A DNA stretch of 64,000 bases. Source: Acanthochlamys bracteata. Lineage: Eukaryota > Streptophyta > Magnoliopsida > Pandanales > Velloziaceae. The stretch covers positions 1,875,270-1,939,269 of the forward strand of contig CM034136.1 of the NCBI GenBank assembly GCA_019914995.1, in the 5' to 3' direction. Below are positions 36,101-49,400 of this stretch, piece after piece. Numbering within the stretch: the stretch's first letter is position 1; the number at the start of each line of letters is the position of its first letter. The translations under genes were made by a program, and so were the position numbers. The notes beneath the pieces are model-generated. The model did no database searches. It had not been told where the DNA came from and was given only the letters and a program-made list of their open reading frames with translations.

Positions 36101-37964
36101 CCAACACCACGGTGCTTGCTTAAGCCCATAAAGAGATTTGGCCAACCGACAAATCAGATCCTCTCTGTTTTTCACGACAAAACCTTCTGGCTGGACCATA
36201 TATATCTCCTCTTCGAGCTCTCCGTGCAAGAATGCCGTCTTGACATTGAGCTATTCAAGATGAAGATTCGAGGATGTACAGTGCTAAGACCACATGAATA
36301 GTTGTCAAACGTACCACTGAAGAGAAGATCTCATCAAAGTCGATCCCTTTCTTTTGTATGTAGCCTTTCACCATTAGCCAAGTACGATATCGTTCTACAT
36401 GATCATTGCTGCATCGCTTGATCTTATAGACCCATTTATTTTCAATAGCCTTACGGCATTGGGGCAGAGGTACCAGCTCCCATGTCCTATTTTTATGAAG
36501 TGCATCAAACTCTTCCTGCATAGCTTCCATCCACAAAGACGCATCTGAACTCTCAAGCGCTTCTTTGAGAAAAGATGGCTCTCTTTTCTCTGTGAATAAG
36601 CAATATACAGGTTGAGATGACTCCATAAAATAGTCTTCATATCTCTCAGGTGTCTTTCTCTTTCGAGTTGAACTCCTAAGGGACGTAGGTCTGGAAACTC
36701 CATCCTCTTCTATGTGCTCATACGCTAGTATGGGCTCCAGATTAGCATCGTCTTTTCTATAGAGAGATTCGGCTGTCTCTGGCTAGCTATCTGAGGAAAG
36801 TGTTGGAGCGGTTTTACATATATGGTGATAAGCCGATGTCTACCTCACTTTCTATTAGTCTCAAACTATCCTCTTTGTTATCCCCTAGTCAGGAGCAAGA
36901 GAGGATAGAGATATCTCGGTACCATATGCATCAGCAGTGGGAAGCCTAATGTATGCCATGATTAGACATTGCACATGCAGTGGGAGTGGTAAGTAGATTC
37001 AAGGCATATCCTGGCATTGAGTATTGAAAGACGGTAAAAAGAATCTTTCGATATGTGAAAAAAATCTTGAATGCTGTATTGTGTTACAGAGGATCTGATT
37101 TTCTTGTCAAAAGGTTTGTTGATGCAAACTACGTAGGTGATTTGATAGGAGAAAATCCAACTCTGATTATGTGTTTATTATTGCAGGTGGTGCTATCAGT
37201 TGGTGCTTTAAACTGCAGTCCGTGATAGCTATGTCTACAACGAAAGCTGAGTATATGGCAGCAACACAGACGTGCAAGGAAGGGATCTGGATAAGAAAAT
37301 TGTTGGAAAAATTTGGGCAAAAACATGAGACTCTATTTCTGTTTTGTGACAGCCTAAGTGCATTGCATCTTACAAGAAATCCAACACTTCATTTCAGAAT
37401 AAAACACATAGATATTCAGATAGTTTTCAGTATGAAATCACAATGGAGAACAGCATTGGATGTGACAAGAAAGCCGAAAGAAAATCACTTCAAGATAACA
37501 ATAAAACCGATGGAAGAAAGTCAGCTAGCATGCGTGCTAGCCCTGCTCCTCTTAGTCGTACTTATTTTTAGTTTTTCGAATTTTGACACGTACATATCGA
37601 TTTTTTGTTATTTTTGGATTGCAATTTACGAAATATCTTTAAGTGAGAGATTTGTTAGACATGGTAAAGACTATGTAAATTAATGATTAATTAGAATGTA
37701 ACAAATTAAATATGCATTCATATTGGAATGCTAAAGATTAAGAAAGATAAAACACCACCCATGAAATTGGAAGGTTAAAGAAATTGAAGTATCTAATGGA
37801 AGATGGAAAGCCAAATGACTCAATTGATGGAAAGATTGAATGACAAAAATTTGAAAATTTAAGAGTTTTTTTGACACACTATATATATGGATAAGAAGTA
37901 TTTGTTTGAAACATCAATCACACCATTCACAACATCAAATGTGAGGGATAAAAGCAAAACATTC
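33128..37964 (+). mobile_element. Ty1/Copia LTR retrotransposon, broken and rearranged fossil
   Basis: The 5' LTR is 33128-33678 (TGTTAC to TAACA), followed by a primer-binding-like sequence similar to the initiator-tRNA type. The parts in order are: gag (about 33708-34500, with a CCHC zinc knuckle), protease region (about 34540-34900), integrase (about 34960-35700, with the DNGGEY and AERFNRT marks), reverse transcriptase (about 35880-36640, on the minus strand, with YMDD), RNase H (about 37000-37560) and a partial 3' LTR (37653-37964) after a purine-rich tract. Integrase before reverse transcriptase marks Copia, and the gag and integrase resemble the Tnt1/Tork group. It is clearly broken, with many breaks and rearranged parts. 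The LTRs differ at about 25 of the first 215 bases by my count, so the insertion is old. Confidence 0.92.
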
Positions 37965-39100
37965 TGTTGAATCTACTGCAAGATCAACTCAAGAGGGAAG
38001 GGGTGAATTGAGTTGATAAATAAAAATTTTCGTAAAATTTAACGATCCTACAGACAGCAAGCGTACAATCAATTCTTAGTAGTCTTGTAACCTGCAGACA
38101 AAAAATGTTAGAGTATATAGCGATTTAGGTAAAGAAGAAAGTACTCGGAGTATTTTACGTGGTTCGGCAAATCTCTTTGCCTACATCCATGGGTGCTCTA
38201 TCACAAAAACTAAAGCTTCACTAAACTTTTAATAAACTACACATACACTAAAAGCAAAGTGCTTAGCCAAGCATACTTACTCTTAAAGAGTTTCTTCACC
38301 AAGACAATCCTTCATAGCTTACTGGACACCACTGTCCCTCTGGCTGATGCGCTAGCTCTATTACAAAGTTTAAGAACTTTCACCAAGCTCCAACCGAGCT
38401 TTTTTACCAAATGCACCAAGCATTTCCGTCACAAGTTTACAAAAATAAAATAAAATAAAATAAAAGAGCAAAGTTAAGCACATGATCAATCTCAAAGTAA
38501 ATAAATGAACTTAAAATTTTCTGTTGAGATGATCAAACTTGTTGCTGCTGAAGATCATGCTCTGTAAGTGATTGGCAACAAGAGGAGTTTCTTTACTTGA
38601 GAAATTGAATCGATGTAGCGCAAGTTTGTTTTTGAATTTTTGCTCGCTATCTCCTCTATCTTTATGTCTTTGTGTTTCTGTGCTTCTTTTAGAATTTTCC
38701 GTTCTTACAGATAGGTGGTTCTTCTCATTAGAAAAATATTCGTTGGTGGGTAGTGGCAGATTTCCAAGATAGAAATGAAGATTGTGTTCAATGGTCAATC
38801 AACTGCCTCAAGATTTCTTTTGGCTAAACTGGTGCAAGTCTTTCATCAGCATTAAATGCATCCAAAAAAGCAATTCAAAAACTCCCATCTGCAGTTTTGA
38901 ATTGTTTCAGCTGAGTTGTATTTTTTAAAGTTTTCTAGCTGAGTTAGCTTCTCTTGATTTGCTATTTTTTTGCTAAGTTGATTGCTTCAAGTGATGGACT
39001 CCAATAGCGTGACTCTGCCGCCTCTGCTTCGTTGCTTCCTACTGTATTCAGTGGGTTTTCATTGCCATCTAGCAATCTATATACTTGAACTTGTTCTTCA
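37965..39100. mobile_element. LTR-like fragment inserted at the Copia 3' LTR (fossil)
   Basis: At 37965 the Copia 3' LTR stops and a sequence beginning TGTTGAATC follows. It contains words common in plant LTRs (GAGGGAAGGGGTGAATTG, TTTTACGTGGTTCGGCAAAT). The right border and a target duplication were not found, so the end given is approximate. A small (AAAAT)n tract lies at about 38446-38464. Confidence 0.5.
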
Positions 39101-41494
39101 ATAATGTGGTGGCTCAATATAGATACACAGTTTTTTTGGATTTTTTTAAAACCATGAAATTCCAACCATAAGCCACCCCAAAATAGATACACAAATGAAC
39201 TGGTAAAACTAAAGACTCTAAAAATTGTTTTAAAACAAAACTGTAGACAGAAAAGAAAAGCAACAAAGAACTAGTGTCAAACGAATTTTCAGAAAGAAAT
39301 AAGAAAATTAATTTCTGAATTCGACACAATTAACGATGAACAAGAAACCCACGATCTAATTAAACAAAAAACCACCAAATAACCAAACATAAACACGATT
39401 TACCTAAATGAAGGAAAGAACAAAAAATTGAGATCATAAAAAACACCTAGAAATTCCTTACATAAACCCTAAGCCCAATGCTAATCTCCAACATTTCACT
39501 CAACAAATTTGTTCAAACACAAGATTCAACTATTTTACTAGTTGGAAGATTCTTGTCATTCACCAGACATTGATTCCTCATGAAGAATTTAATTTCCAAC
39601 CTTCCAATCTCTCCTTGAGTGCTCCAACTAATTGTCCCCCTATTATTTAAAATAGAAATATGCACATGAGTGCTCAATCCACCGTTTCTTTCTTAATTGT
39701 TCCAAAGCGTAGCAAGTGTACATAGCAATGCAAATTTAACACCAGCTTCCGGATAACAAGTGCTTTGGGTTTTGAATAAGCAATATATGCAGTATATTGA
39801 CCAAGCAAACTATACTATTTAAAACTAATACTTGTCTATTTGACACCTGACCAAGCAAGATAAAAAGCTAAAATGTTTAAAGCTTCTACTTCTATCCTAT
39901 CATATTTTACCCAGGATAACATATGCTACATGGATAAGCATGTCTATATACATACAAGAATATGTTAGAGCAGGATAACAGATGGATACTACATAGTCAG
40001 CCATTATAAATAATGATATATAACAAGAATATATCATGAATATGAAAGAACAAGCGACACAATAATAGATCGGCATCTCAGATATTTGTACCTTTCAAAA
40101 AAATACAGCACAGGAATGGAGTGAAATTTATACCTCATACTTTTATACTTTGAGAGGTGTGCTCCTCGTCCAGGTCGCATGAATTTCCCTCCATAATCAT
40201 CAAATATGGGAAAGAAGCAATAACGCTATCTGCACGGTTATTACTGAAACAAATAACCACCATATATAGACATTACAAAATATGATAAGGTTTTAACATA
40301 ACTATTTGGCTACCAATCTACCACAACATTTATATTCCAAAACACCAAATTTCCATTTATGGCCAATTGGTTTACGAGGGAAAATGGATGACTGATTGGG
40401 GCAACCTACGAAGCTTTGGAGCTTATTCAAGCATATAACATCTTTAAGAAATCATAAAACGATTAACCTACAAATTTTAAACTAAGTAGATACTAACAAA
40501 TAGAACATAGTGGAATACCGGACACCATTAACCTAACAATCTTCAGGTATCCACTAAACAGCATTGGTCGATGCAAAAAAAACAATCAAGATGGGGTAAA
40601 AAAAGGTTTCTGAACTTTGCCAAATCACAATACCTCCACGTTTCCAAGCTGCCTACAACATGTGGATACTGAATTTATAAAATTATAAAAAATTCTCCTA
40701 TGGCTCATCAAAAGCATTCAACTTGCTGGATTAGCTCTCTTGTGGCATGCACAATTGCTTCTATCAGAAGACTGCTATACACCTGTCATACACAATATTT
40801 GGTTGTCAAAACTCAAAAGAGAAAGTGGTCGGCTGGAATCCATGCAATTGCCATTACGAAGAAGAGAACAATGCCATTGCGTTTTACCACTTTCTTTCAA
40901 TTAACCATTTCTTACATGACTAAGTCTAGCAAAGCATTTCTTTGTTGCTCGAAAAATTTCAAGCCTTCAAACTTCAAAGAAGCTTTACCATTAGATGTTG
41001 GCATAAAATTTAAAGCGCAAAATGTCATTGGCCAAAAGCTGATAGGCCAACCCTTCAACAAGAGATATAATGCAACTCACTTGTTTTTAATAAGCAATAG
41101 AAATAACATTTGCACATTGAAAGAATAGTGAAAGTTAAGCATTTTTCATAGATGGCATTTAACGTTACCTTTCTAGTCCTTTGCCTATAAGCCTTCTACA
41201 ATCGAATTTTATCATATAATCAACATAAGATCCAGTGGTTTATTAAACGCGCCATTAATACACCATATCCACATCAGACTTACAAAATCAGACTTTGCAA
41301 AATCAGCTTGCCATTTAATAAATTTGCAAAAGTTAGCTAGTGAAGTCATACAAATTCAGTCTACTAATATTGAAATTGCAGAATAGGGGAACTAAAAATA
41401 ATATTTTGAAATAGATTGTAATTTAAAATTGTAAAATCGAAAAACTATTGAAGATAGGTTAAGATTAATTCAAAAATTTCAGATAATCAACTTA
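39101..41494. other. Spacer without a supported gene
   Basis: I see no gene I can support. AAACCCTAAGCCCA at about 39464-39480 joins a telo-box and a site II element, the pairing of nucleolar and ribosomal promoters, but I could not attach a gene to it. An exon-like stretch on the minus strand near 40140-40255, following an AG acceptor, reads DDYGGKFMRPGRGAHLSKYK; I do not recognise it. Confidence 0.35.
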
Positions 41495-42645
41495 TTTTTA
41501 TGCCAGGGAGATCTACTATGAAAGCGATTTACTACTCAGCAAGTTAATGGAACAATATAGAGAAAAGCAGAAAGACCTATATATGATTTTTATAAATTTA
41601 GAACAAGCTTATGATAAGGTACAAAGGAAAGAATTATGGTGTGTTAGAAAGAAAAACCATACCTATTACATATATAAGAGCTATTAAGGATACGTACGAT
41701 AGAGTAATCATTTGAGTGCACTGTAATGGTGATAACAACAGAAAGTTCATATCACTATAGGATTACATCAGCATTCAGCTTTAACTCCTCACATATTTAT
41801 TTTAGTAATGGATGAACTCACTGTACATATTCAGATTGAATACCAAAGTGTATGTTATTCGCCGATGACATAATTTTAGTTTGATGAGTCAAAAAAGTGA
41901 TTAAATTATAAATTAGAATGTTTGAAGTACTTTAGAATTTAAGAATCTTAAATAAACAGGAACAAGATAGAATAGATACATTGACATTTTAGTAAAGAGA
42001 GGATGACAATAACACTGTTATTACTATAGAGGATTGTGTTGTACCACAAAGCGATAGTTTTAAATATTTAAGTTTCATCGTTCAAATGTAAAGAGAAATT
42101 AAAGAAGTTATTATAAGATTAGGACAATGATGGATGAAATGGTGAAGTTCTACTAAAATTTCATATGATAAGAAATCTCATCTTAAAAAGTTATTTTATA
42201 AGACAATCATTTGGCCTGCAATATCTCATAGTTAGTGCTCGGCTGTTAAATGTCAAAATATTCGATAAACATAGCGAAAATAAAAATGCATAAATTGATA
42301 TGTGAGTATACTAAAATGGACTAAATATAAAACGAGAATATTGCGAACAAGCAGCTATTCCGCTGATCATGACAAGTTAATGGAAAGTAAGATTAGATGG
42401 TTCGGACATGTCTTGCACAGACCTAAAGATGTTGTAGTTCATAATAATGTTGTGTTTTTCATAGAACACTTTAGGAAAAAGAATAGACCAAAAATTAACT
42501 TAGCATAGCATAGTGACAAAGGATTTAGAAGAATAACATCTTTCGCTCAATCTAGTGTATAATCGAATGAAATGAAAACACAGATTCAGGTAACCGATCC
42601 CACTCAAGTGGAATAAAAGCTTAGTTTGTTATTGAAAGACTACTT
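41495..42645 (+). mobile_element. RTE-clade LINE remnant
   Basis: Decayed reverse transcriptase reads in several frames. It shows FINLEQAYDKVQRKELW (about 41590-41640), ITIGLHQ and ILVMDELTVHIQ, CYSPMT for the usual FADDI region, and SKIRWFGHVLHRPKD (42380-42430). These are hallmarks of plant RTE-type LINEs, where RLRWFGHV is typical. The 3' tail CCGATCCCACTCAAGTGGAA, then TAAAAGCTTAG and a TTG-rich end, matches the usual RTE 3' end. Many stops and frameshifts show it is old and dead, and the 5' part is missing. Confidence 0.85.
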
Positions 42646-44218
42646 TTTATTTTGTAATTGTTGAGGTTAATATCATGTATTGACCAAAAATTATAATTGT
42701 ATTCACTTATTCTTTTTAAATTAAAAATTATGATTCTATCATAGTACTTAGAAAAGCTATTAAAATATTAAAAATTCTCTTTGTTATAACTATAATTTAT
42801 TACTGAATTTAACGACATCTCGGCTAATATTTAGAACGACTGTGCCACACTAACACCACAAAATCTTGCTTGTCAACTCTAATAAAATAGACACAAGTGC
42901 TATGTCATATAAATATATATCACGCTGAAGTGTAGGTAAAAAGTAAAGTTAAAGTGAACTCAAAACTTATTGGCCAAGGAACATGCAAAGGCTGCTAGCC
43001 TAGGAGCTTGATCAACCCTTATGTGGCTTAGCTTTTAACATTAGGAGCTAGAACGAGGATGCGTTGGATCATGCAAAGTATTATGAAGTAGCACGCAAAA
43101 GAAAATTGGAAATCATGTAAATATAACTCAAATTTGTGAATTCATCAGCCCCAACAAGAAGATGTAAGAAGGGGAAAGCAAGCAATTCCAATTAGAACAA
43201 AATCAACACCTAGGTTAGAATTTGAATGACCTAAGAACTTTGAACTTATATATTTGGCAAAATTCAAATGATGAGCTATATTCTGCTTAGGAGTCAAACT
43301 TGCTGCCAATATTAAAGGGCAAGTATCTCCTAATAACCACTCAATTGTAATCTTCGTTGCAACTAAGAAAACCTTAGCCATTTTATAGGAGAACAACATC
43401 AGCTATTATACAAATTGTGTATAGCATAGTTTCTCAAGAAGAGGAGACAGCAATCGTTTTATGAAGAGTCATATATGAATTTGCTAAAACAATAAAAGTA
43501 TAGGGGATACCTAGCAAAAAAAAAAAAAAAAAAAAAAGAAAAAGAAGTAAAGAACACACGGCAAAAAAAGGAGAAATAACTAACTTGACATAATAAATGC
43601 AAGATTATACCTTTCTTAATAATGGTAATGTCAAATATGACACCACATCCATTGAACACTTTACCAGGAGAACTTGCTTAACACTAGCATGAACAAAAAT
43701 TTTAGCAGACATAATTTGAAAGGAGAGAACCAGGCCCTTTTCACCACCCTTTTACAAAAGCACAACAAGAACCTGATGTGTTAATATTGCTTTGTAACTA
43801 ATTAGGGAAAGTATTAGATCAAGGTTCTCAAATCAGAATGACATACACCCAAATGACCAATCGCTAAAGCCGAAGAAGTTGGTTACTAATGAAATGGTTT
43901 GTTTCATGCTTTAGATTTCAACCAGCAAATTTTACACTATATTACTTATAAGATAAACCAAAATGCAACGGACAAAGGTTTAACCAAAAAGCATTAAACT
44001 AACAAAAACCAATGCACATGTAAACTCTTAACACTGGATTTTTTTTTAAATTTTCTGTACTATGAGAAGAAATTGTTAGGTCAAGAATCCTATAACTATT
44101 ATGGCCTAAAAGGGCTTCTCTGCATATAGATTTCTTGTAGTACTAATGTGTTTACTATAAAAGGCCTACAAGAGCTTCCTACTAGTTACCTTTTAGTCTG
44201 CACAAACAAGTATTTAAG
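42646..44218. other. AT-rich spacer
   Basis: No supported gene. A run of about 22 A lies at 43510-43531. A minus-strand open frame at 43145-43399 begins with a hydrophobic stretch, but I recognise no family and see no splice context. Confidence 0.4.
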
Positions 44219-44864
44219 AAAAAAAGTATAAAACAAGAGTAGAAAATTATTGTACTGGTTTGATCCATGCTTGATTGCAGAACTTCATTTTGCTCTTGTG
44301 TGCTCATTACCTTCTTGAGTATTCAGTGAATTAATGCATTTCTGCCAGCTGTCTAACCAACTTGGCTACTGTTGATCTACATGCACAAAACATTTTACCA
44401 AATAGCAAAGCTTGCAAACATGTACTGCTTTAAGCATATGGAACTCTTGGTTTTTGGGTTTACATAACGCACTAGTGATAGCTTTTTATCTCATCAAGAA
44501 CCAAGCACGTACCAGAGAGAAATTCCATCTACAAATACATCTAAGTAGCAAAATTAAGGGGATGTTTGGGGTTTCTTAATAAGTAGTGGCTTTGTAGAAA
44601 GGAGCTGTTTTGGGTTTTCTTGGGAAAACAAGCTTGTCATTTTTAATTAAAATAATAATATATATACATATAAGAATTCTATGGCCTACAATTCATCCAT
44701 GTCTTCCAAATTTAGAAAAAAAAAATCTAGAACACTAAATTTTTTGCTTTTTACTGTAGCCAAACATCACCTAAATCTCTCTTTTTCCTTTTTTTTAATT
44801 AAATAATTGGCAATGAAAGGAGAATGCAAAGTTGTTGAATATATTGTTCAACTAACCATACAAA
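44219..44864. repeat. Left arm of a third inverted repeat, ending at the assembly gap
   Basis: This is the reverse complement of 45765-46407 with few mismatches and small indels. It ends at the first N, so the real arm may be longer. It contains a MITE at 44558-44771. Confidence 0.9.
44558..44771. mobile_element. Harbinger-like MITE with TAA target duplication
   Basis: The ends are GGGGATGTTTGG and (inverted) GGTGATGTTTGG, flanked by TAA at 44555-44557 and 44772-44774. The length is 214 bp and it is non-coding. The mirror copy is at 45852-46066 in the other arm. Confidence 0.75.
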
Positions 44865-44964
44865 NNNNNNNNNNNNNNNNNNNNNNNNNNNNNNNNNNNN
44901 NNNNNNNNNNNNNNNNNNNNNNNNNNNNNNNNNNNNNNNNNNNNNNNNNNNNNNNNNNNNNNNN
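44865..44964. other. Assembly gap (100 N)
   Basis: Exactly 100 N, the usual placeholder for a gap of unknown size. Confidence 0.99.
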
Positions 44965-45764
44965 ACATTTTATGAGCTAATGATTTCTTGTCATTGTATA
45001 GACTTATTCTAATGTTATAATTTATATAAACTTTGGGAATTGCATTGTGCTTCCTTTAATAATTTGGAATTTGTAACAAAAAGGATTAAGTTACGCTGAT
45101 TAGAATCGAAAGCTTGAAGTACACTTTTTAATTAGTGACCGATTCTTCTTCTTTTTTGTTTGTCATGAGTTGCCTTTTGTAGATGTTAATTTCGAAACCT
45201 CAATTCAAGTGCATCCACTTCAAAATAGTGTTGCTAATGACATTTCATGGTTGCAGCAACTTTATTTCAGTTAGTTGTTATCACTCCAGTTAGGAATAGA
45301 AGAGTGCATATCTTTGACTACGTAATTGATTATTCTTGAGTATGTGTATTGGATATATGTTTCGTAATTCTTCAAAATTAGTTTCTGCATTTCATTCCTT
45401 CATTTTACTAGTATATCATGAGATTCTCTTGAACTTGCCAATGTTTTTCTTAATATTTAAAGAATGGCAGCTCCTGCAACCATAAAATTGAGCAGTGATG
45501 TAATATGTAGGAACTTTGTTTGTGTAATGGATTACAAATTTTTCCGGTTTCAGATTTGAAGTAACCTTTTGGAACAAACCTGACATTTCTTTTCAAAATA
45601 GGGATCTTGCATTGTTAAAGTTCCTTTTGTCATAATCTCTATGCCTTATTTTCAAAAGATCCCTTGATTTAACAAATTCCAGTTATTCACCTTCATACAT
45701 AAGGTTTATTGAAGTCCATCAAGTTTCTTCCTGTTGGATGATTGCCTCTATGAAGATAAAACGT
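44965..45764. other. Unique spacer between gap and right arm
   Basis: This is AT-rich with T-rich intron-like texture. No exon, RNA gene or repeat was recognised. Confidence 0.4.
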
Positions 45765-46407
45765 TTTGTATGGTTAGTTGAACAATATATTCAACAACTT
45801 TGCATTCTCCTTTCATTGCCAATTATTCAATTAAAAAAAAGGAGAGATTTAGGTGATGTCTGGCTACAGTAAAAAGCAAAAAATTTAGTGTTCTAGATTT
45901 TTTTTTTCTAAATTTGGAGACATGGATGAATTGTAGGCCATAGAATTCTTATATGTATATATATTATTATTCTAATTAAAAATGACAAGCTTGTTTTCCC
46001 AAGAAAACCCAAAATAGCTCCTTTTCTACAAAACCACTACTTATTAAGAAACCCCAAAACATCCACTTAATTTTGCTACTTAGAAGTATTTGTAGATGGA
46101 ATTTCTCTCTGGTACGTGCTTGGTTCTTGATGAGATAAAAAGCTATCACTAATGCGTTATGTAAACCCAAAAACCAAGAGTTCCATATGCTTAAAGCAAT
46201 ACACATGTTTGCAAGCTTTGCTATTTGGTAAAATGTTTTGTGCATGTAGATCAACAGTAGCCAAGTTGGTTAGATAGCTGGCAGAAATGCATTAATTCAC
46301 TGAATATTCAAGAAGGTAATGAGCGCGCAAGAGCAAAATGAAGTTCTGCAATCAAGCATGGATCAAACCAGTACAATAATTTTCTACTCTTGTTTTATAC
46401 TTTTTTT
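45765..46407. repeat. Right arm of the third inverted repeat
   Basis: This is the reverse complement of 44219-44864. It starts at TTTGTATGGTTAG, the exact mirror of the last bases before the gap. Confidence 0.9.
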
Positions 46408-49400
46408 AATTAAAAATTATAATTATTTTCTAAAAAATAAAATTTGTTGTATTTCAAAAAAATAAACGGACCAGTTGGTACGTGTGTGGATAAAGTAGAG
46501 ACCTTTTCCAGAAAGAGCAACTTGCAAGTGCAATCTGTTATACATGCAAGTGATGTGTACTTTTGGGAAAGATGAGGTGACGGATGAACACTTTTGTTTG
46601 TGTTGGAATGGTTCCAGTCCGGTCCAGAACCAACCATTCTTGTCTAAACGTGAAAAGTGAAGAGATTTAAAAGAACTTATTAAATTTAAATAAAAATATT
46701 AATCTATAGAAGATAGTTTTCTTATTTTATAATATATTGTAAATTTTGAATAAAATTATGAATTATTATTCAAATATTAAGTTTTTAAAATGCGTTGTCA
46801 GACGAAATTTTTCAAAAAAAACTTTTCAAAAATTTTATAGCTTTCTTAAATATATATTATAATTATTTATAATATATAATTATTTTAAAATTTTTAAAGA
46901 GAATTTTATTGAGCGGTATATGATTTCTTTGAACTTGTAAAATGTAAAAATATTAAAAACATTATGTTAAATATAGCATAAAAAAAGAGAGAAATTCTCA
47001 TCCACAGAATATGATTTCTTTTCCCTCAGCAGTCACCCACCTACCACCAGGACCTTTTTTCTCCAGGATTATCTGTGGGTTCTCTCTTTTCCTAACTCAT
47101 GTTTCTCGTCTGACCTTTTTGTTTGTTAGGAAAGAGATGGAAAGTTTGTGTTAGCTTTTACTTCAGGGTAAGTTATTTTAATTTTAAAAGTGAGTTTTTT
47201 ATAAATAAATTATTAAAAGTGTTATTAAAAGTGATATATTTTTTTAATTGAAAAATTAGTTAATAATAATTTTTTGTATTCTTTTTTAATAAAAAAAATA
47301 AGTTAGAAGTGATTTTTTAGTAAAATAGAACTAATTTCTGTATGCAAAAGAACACACTCTCAGTTTCAAGAATCCTCTTTCAATGATGAAAAGAAAATTT
47401 TCAATATTTTTTTCCTTAATTTTTCTTCCTTTTTAATATGTGTTTTTGCGGTGCTTTAGTCTTTCGAATCTTTAGCGATGTTAACTTAATTAATGGATTG
47501 ATTTGGATCAAATTATTTAATAATTGAATCAAATTCGTTCAACTCTAACCTTATCTATGAATATATATGGATTAAAATTGTCAATCCTAATTCAATTTAT
47601 TAATAATTGGATCAAAATTGGATTGATCCATTTAATAATTAAAATTATTAAATTTTAATACACTTTTAAGTTTCAAATAAATAATAAAATCGATTAGAAT
47701 AAAATTGCACGATATTTGTAGTGAAAATATAGTGAATGTCTTTCAAATTTTACATTCTAATAATTTATTTTTATTCAAACATTGGACATTCAAACATCCA
47801 AAAAAAAATTTTTTTTTTTTTAAAAATATATGGTGATAGCTAAAAGTTTATGATTATAAATACATAATAATAATTTTCATAAAAAAGTTTAATAAATATA
47901 GCTATCTAATACAAAATTTTAACAAAAATCTTTATACGAAATTCAATTTAAATCATCAAAGAAAGATCTCAGATATTAATACTTTCGATAATATTATAAT
48001 TCTCATTTTATATTATTTTATTAATATATAAAAATAATAATTAATTATAAATAAATTTAATTTAATAATTTATATATTATTATTATTATCGATTTTATGT
48101 TATTGCTGATATTTTATTATACGGTAAGAAAAAATCAAAATTATTTCTTTAATATATGACAATTCGAATTAGTGAGTCAATTTCAGATTAACTCGGATCG
48201 AATTATTTAGTAATCGGATCAAATTCGTTCAACCCTAACCTAAGTTATATATTTATACAGGTCAAATTTTTTAATCCTATTTCTAATTAAATAGATCGAT
48301 TTCAGATTGAATTTTTAGGTAAATATCATATATTGTCACCTCCATGAATCTTGCTTTCATATCTTAGTTATCTTTTATAGACTTCTAAAATTGTTCGGCG
48401 TACATGCAACCATTATCTACATAATAGAAGATATGAAAATTTTGTTGAATGAAATGAGAACGTATTATAGATGATATATTCAACTATATATCGTCTTTAT
48501 TGGCATTGAATTTATTTAGATTTGATGAGCTTTTGCAAGCCATGCTTACAGGTTATCTTATTCTTCTAATCCAAAGTTTCAAATCAGATCTTGTGTTTAA
48601 TGCTATAAATTTTCGATTCTTTAAACATTGAAGTTTTGTTTTGAGTAAGCAAATAACTTGTTTGCGATTCTACTAGGAATTACAGAAGATTCAAAGGGGA
48701 TCAAACAAAAAGCAAAGCAAAATTGTAAAAATAATTGAAACTAAACTAGAAAAATATTTGATGATTCATCCCACTTCAGATGTGTTGTTTTGGATTAAAA
48801 TATGAATTAGTAAAAAATACGTTATTAAAAATTAATTATTATTAATAGTGTTATTAAAATTAAATTAAATTTTATATTCTTTTAGTTGAAAGTTATTTAT
48901 TTTGTTTTTTATATAATTGAAACTAAGCTGAACATATTCTTTTTAGTAGAATTATGAGAGTGAAAAGAATATTATCTTTTTCACGAAGCTTATAACTTTA
49001 TAATAAGAAATAGGAGAAAACACCACACAAAAAAAGCAACAAATATTCAAACATTTTAAATCTTCATGCAATCTTGGCTTGCGATCTGGATGACCGTATA
49101 TGTTTGGGATCTTAGCTTTGGATGTGTTTACTTTGATATAAATTTATTTTTTAAAAAATAAAATTAAAATTAAAATATTTAATAAAAAATAAGTTTTTAA
49201 ATTTATTTTGTATTAGTTCTTTTGAAATAAATTTTAAAATTTATTTTTCAATTTTGTATTAGTTCCTTTGAAATAAACTTTAAAATTAAATCTAAAAAGT
49301 AAAATTTTAAAAATAATTTATATTAAACTTTTTATTTATTTTGTATTAAATGTACGTTTTACCATTTTACAAAATTCAAAATTAAGCATTATAGATTTGT

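Noticed and set aside
39114-39329. Hydrophobic minus-strand open frame
   Set aside because: Ordinary chance frame in AT-rich sequence; no signal of a family.
40700-41128. A 142-codon plus-strand open frame
   Set aside because: No domain or splice context; the composition is like random AT-rich sequence.
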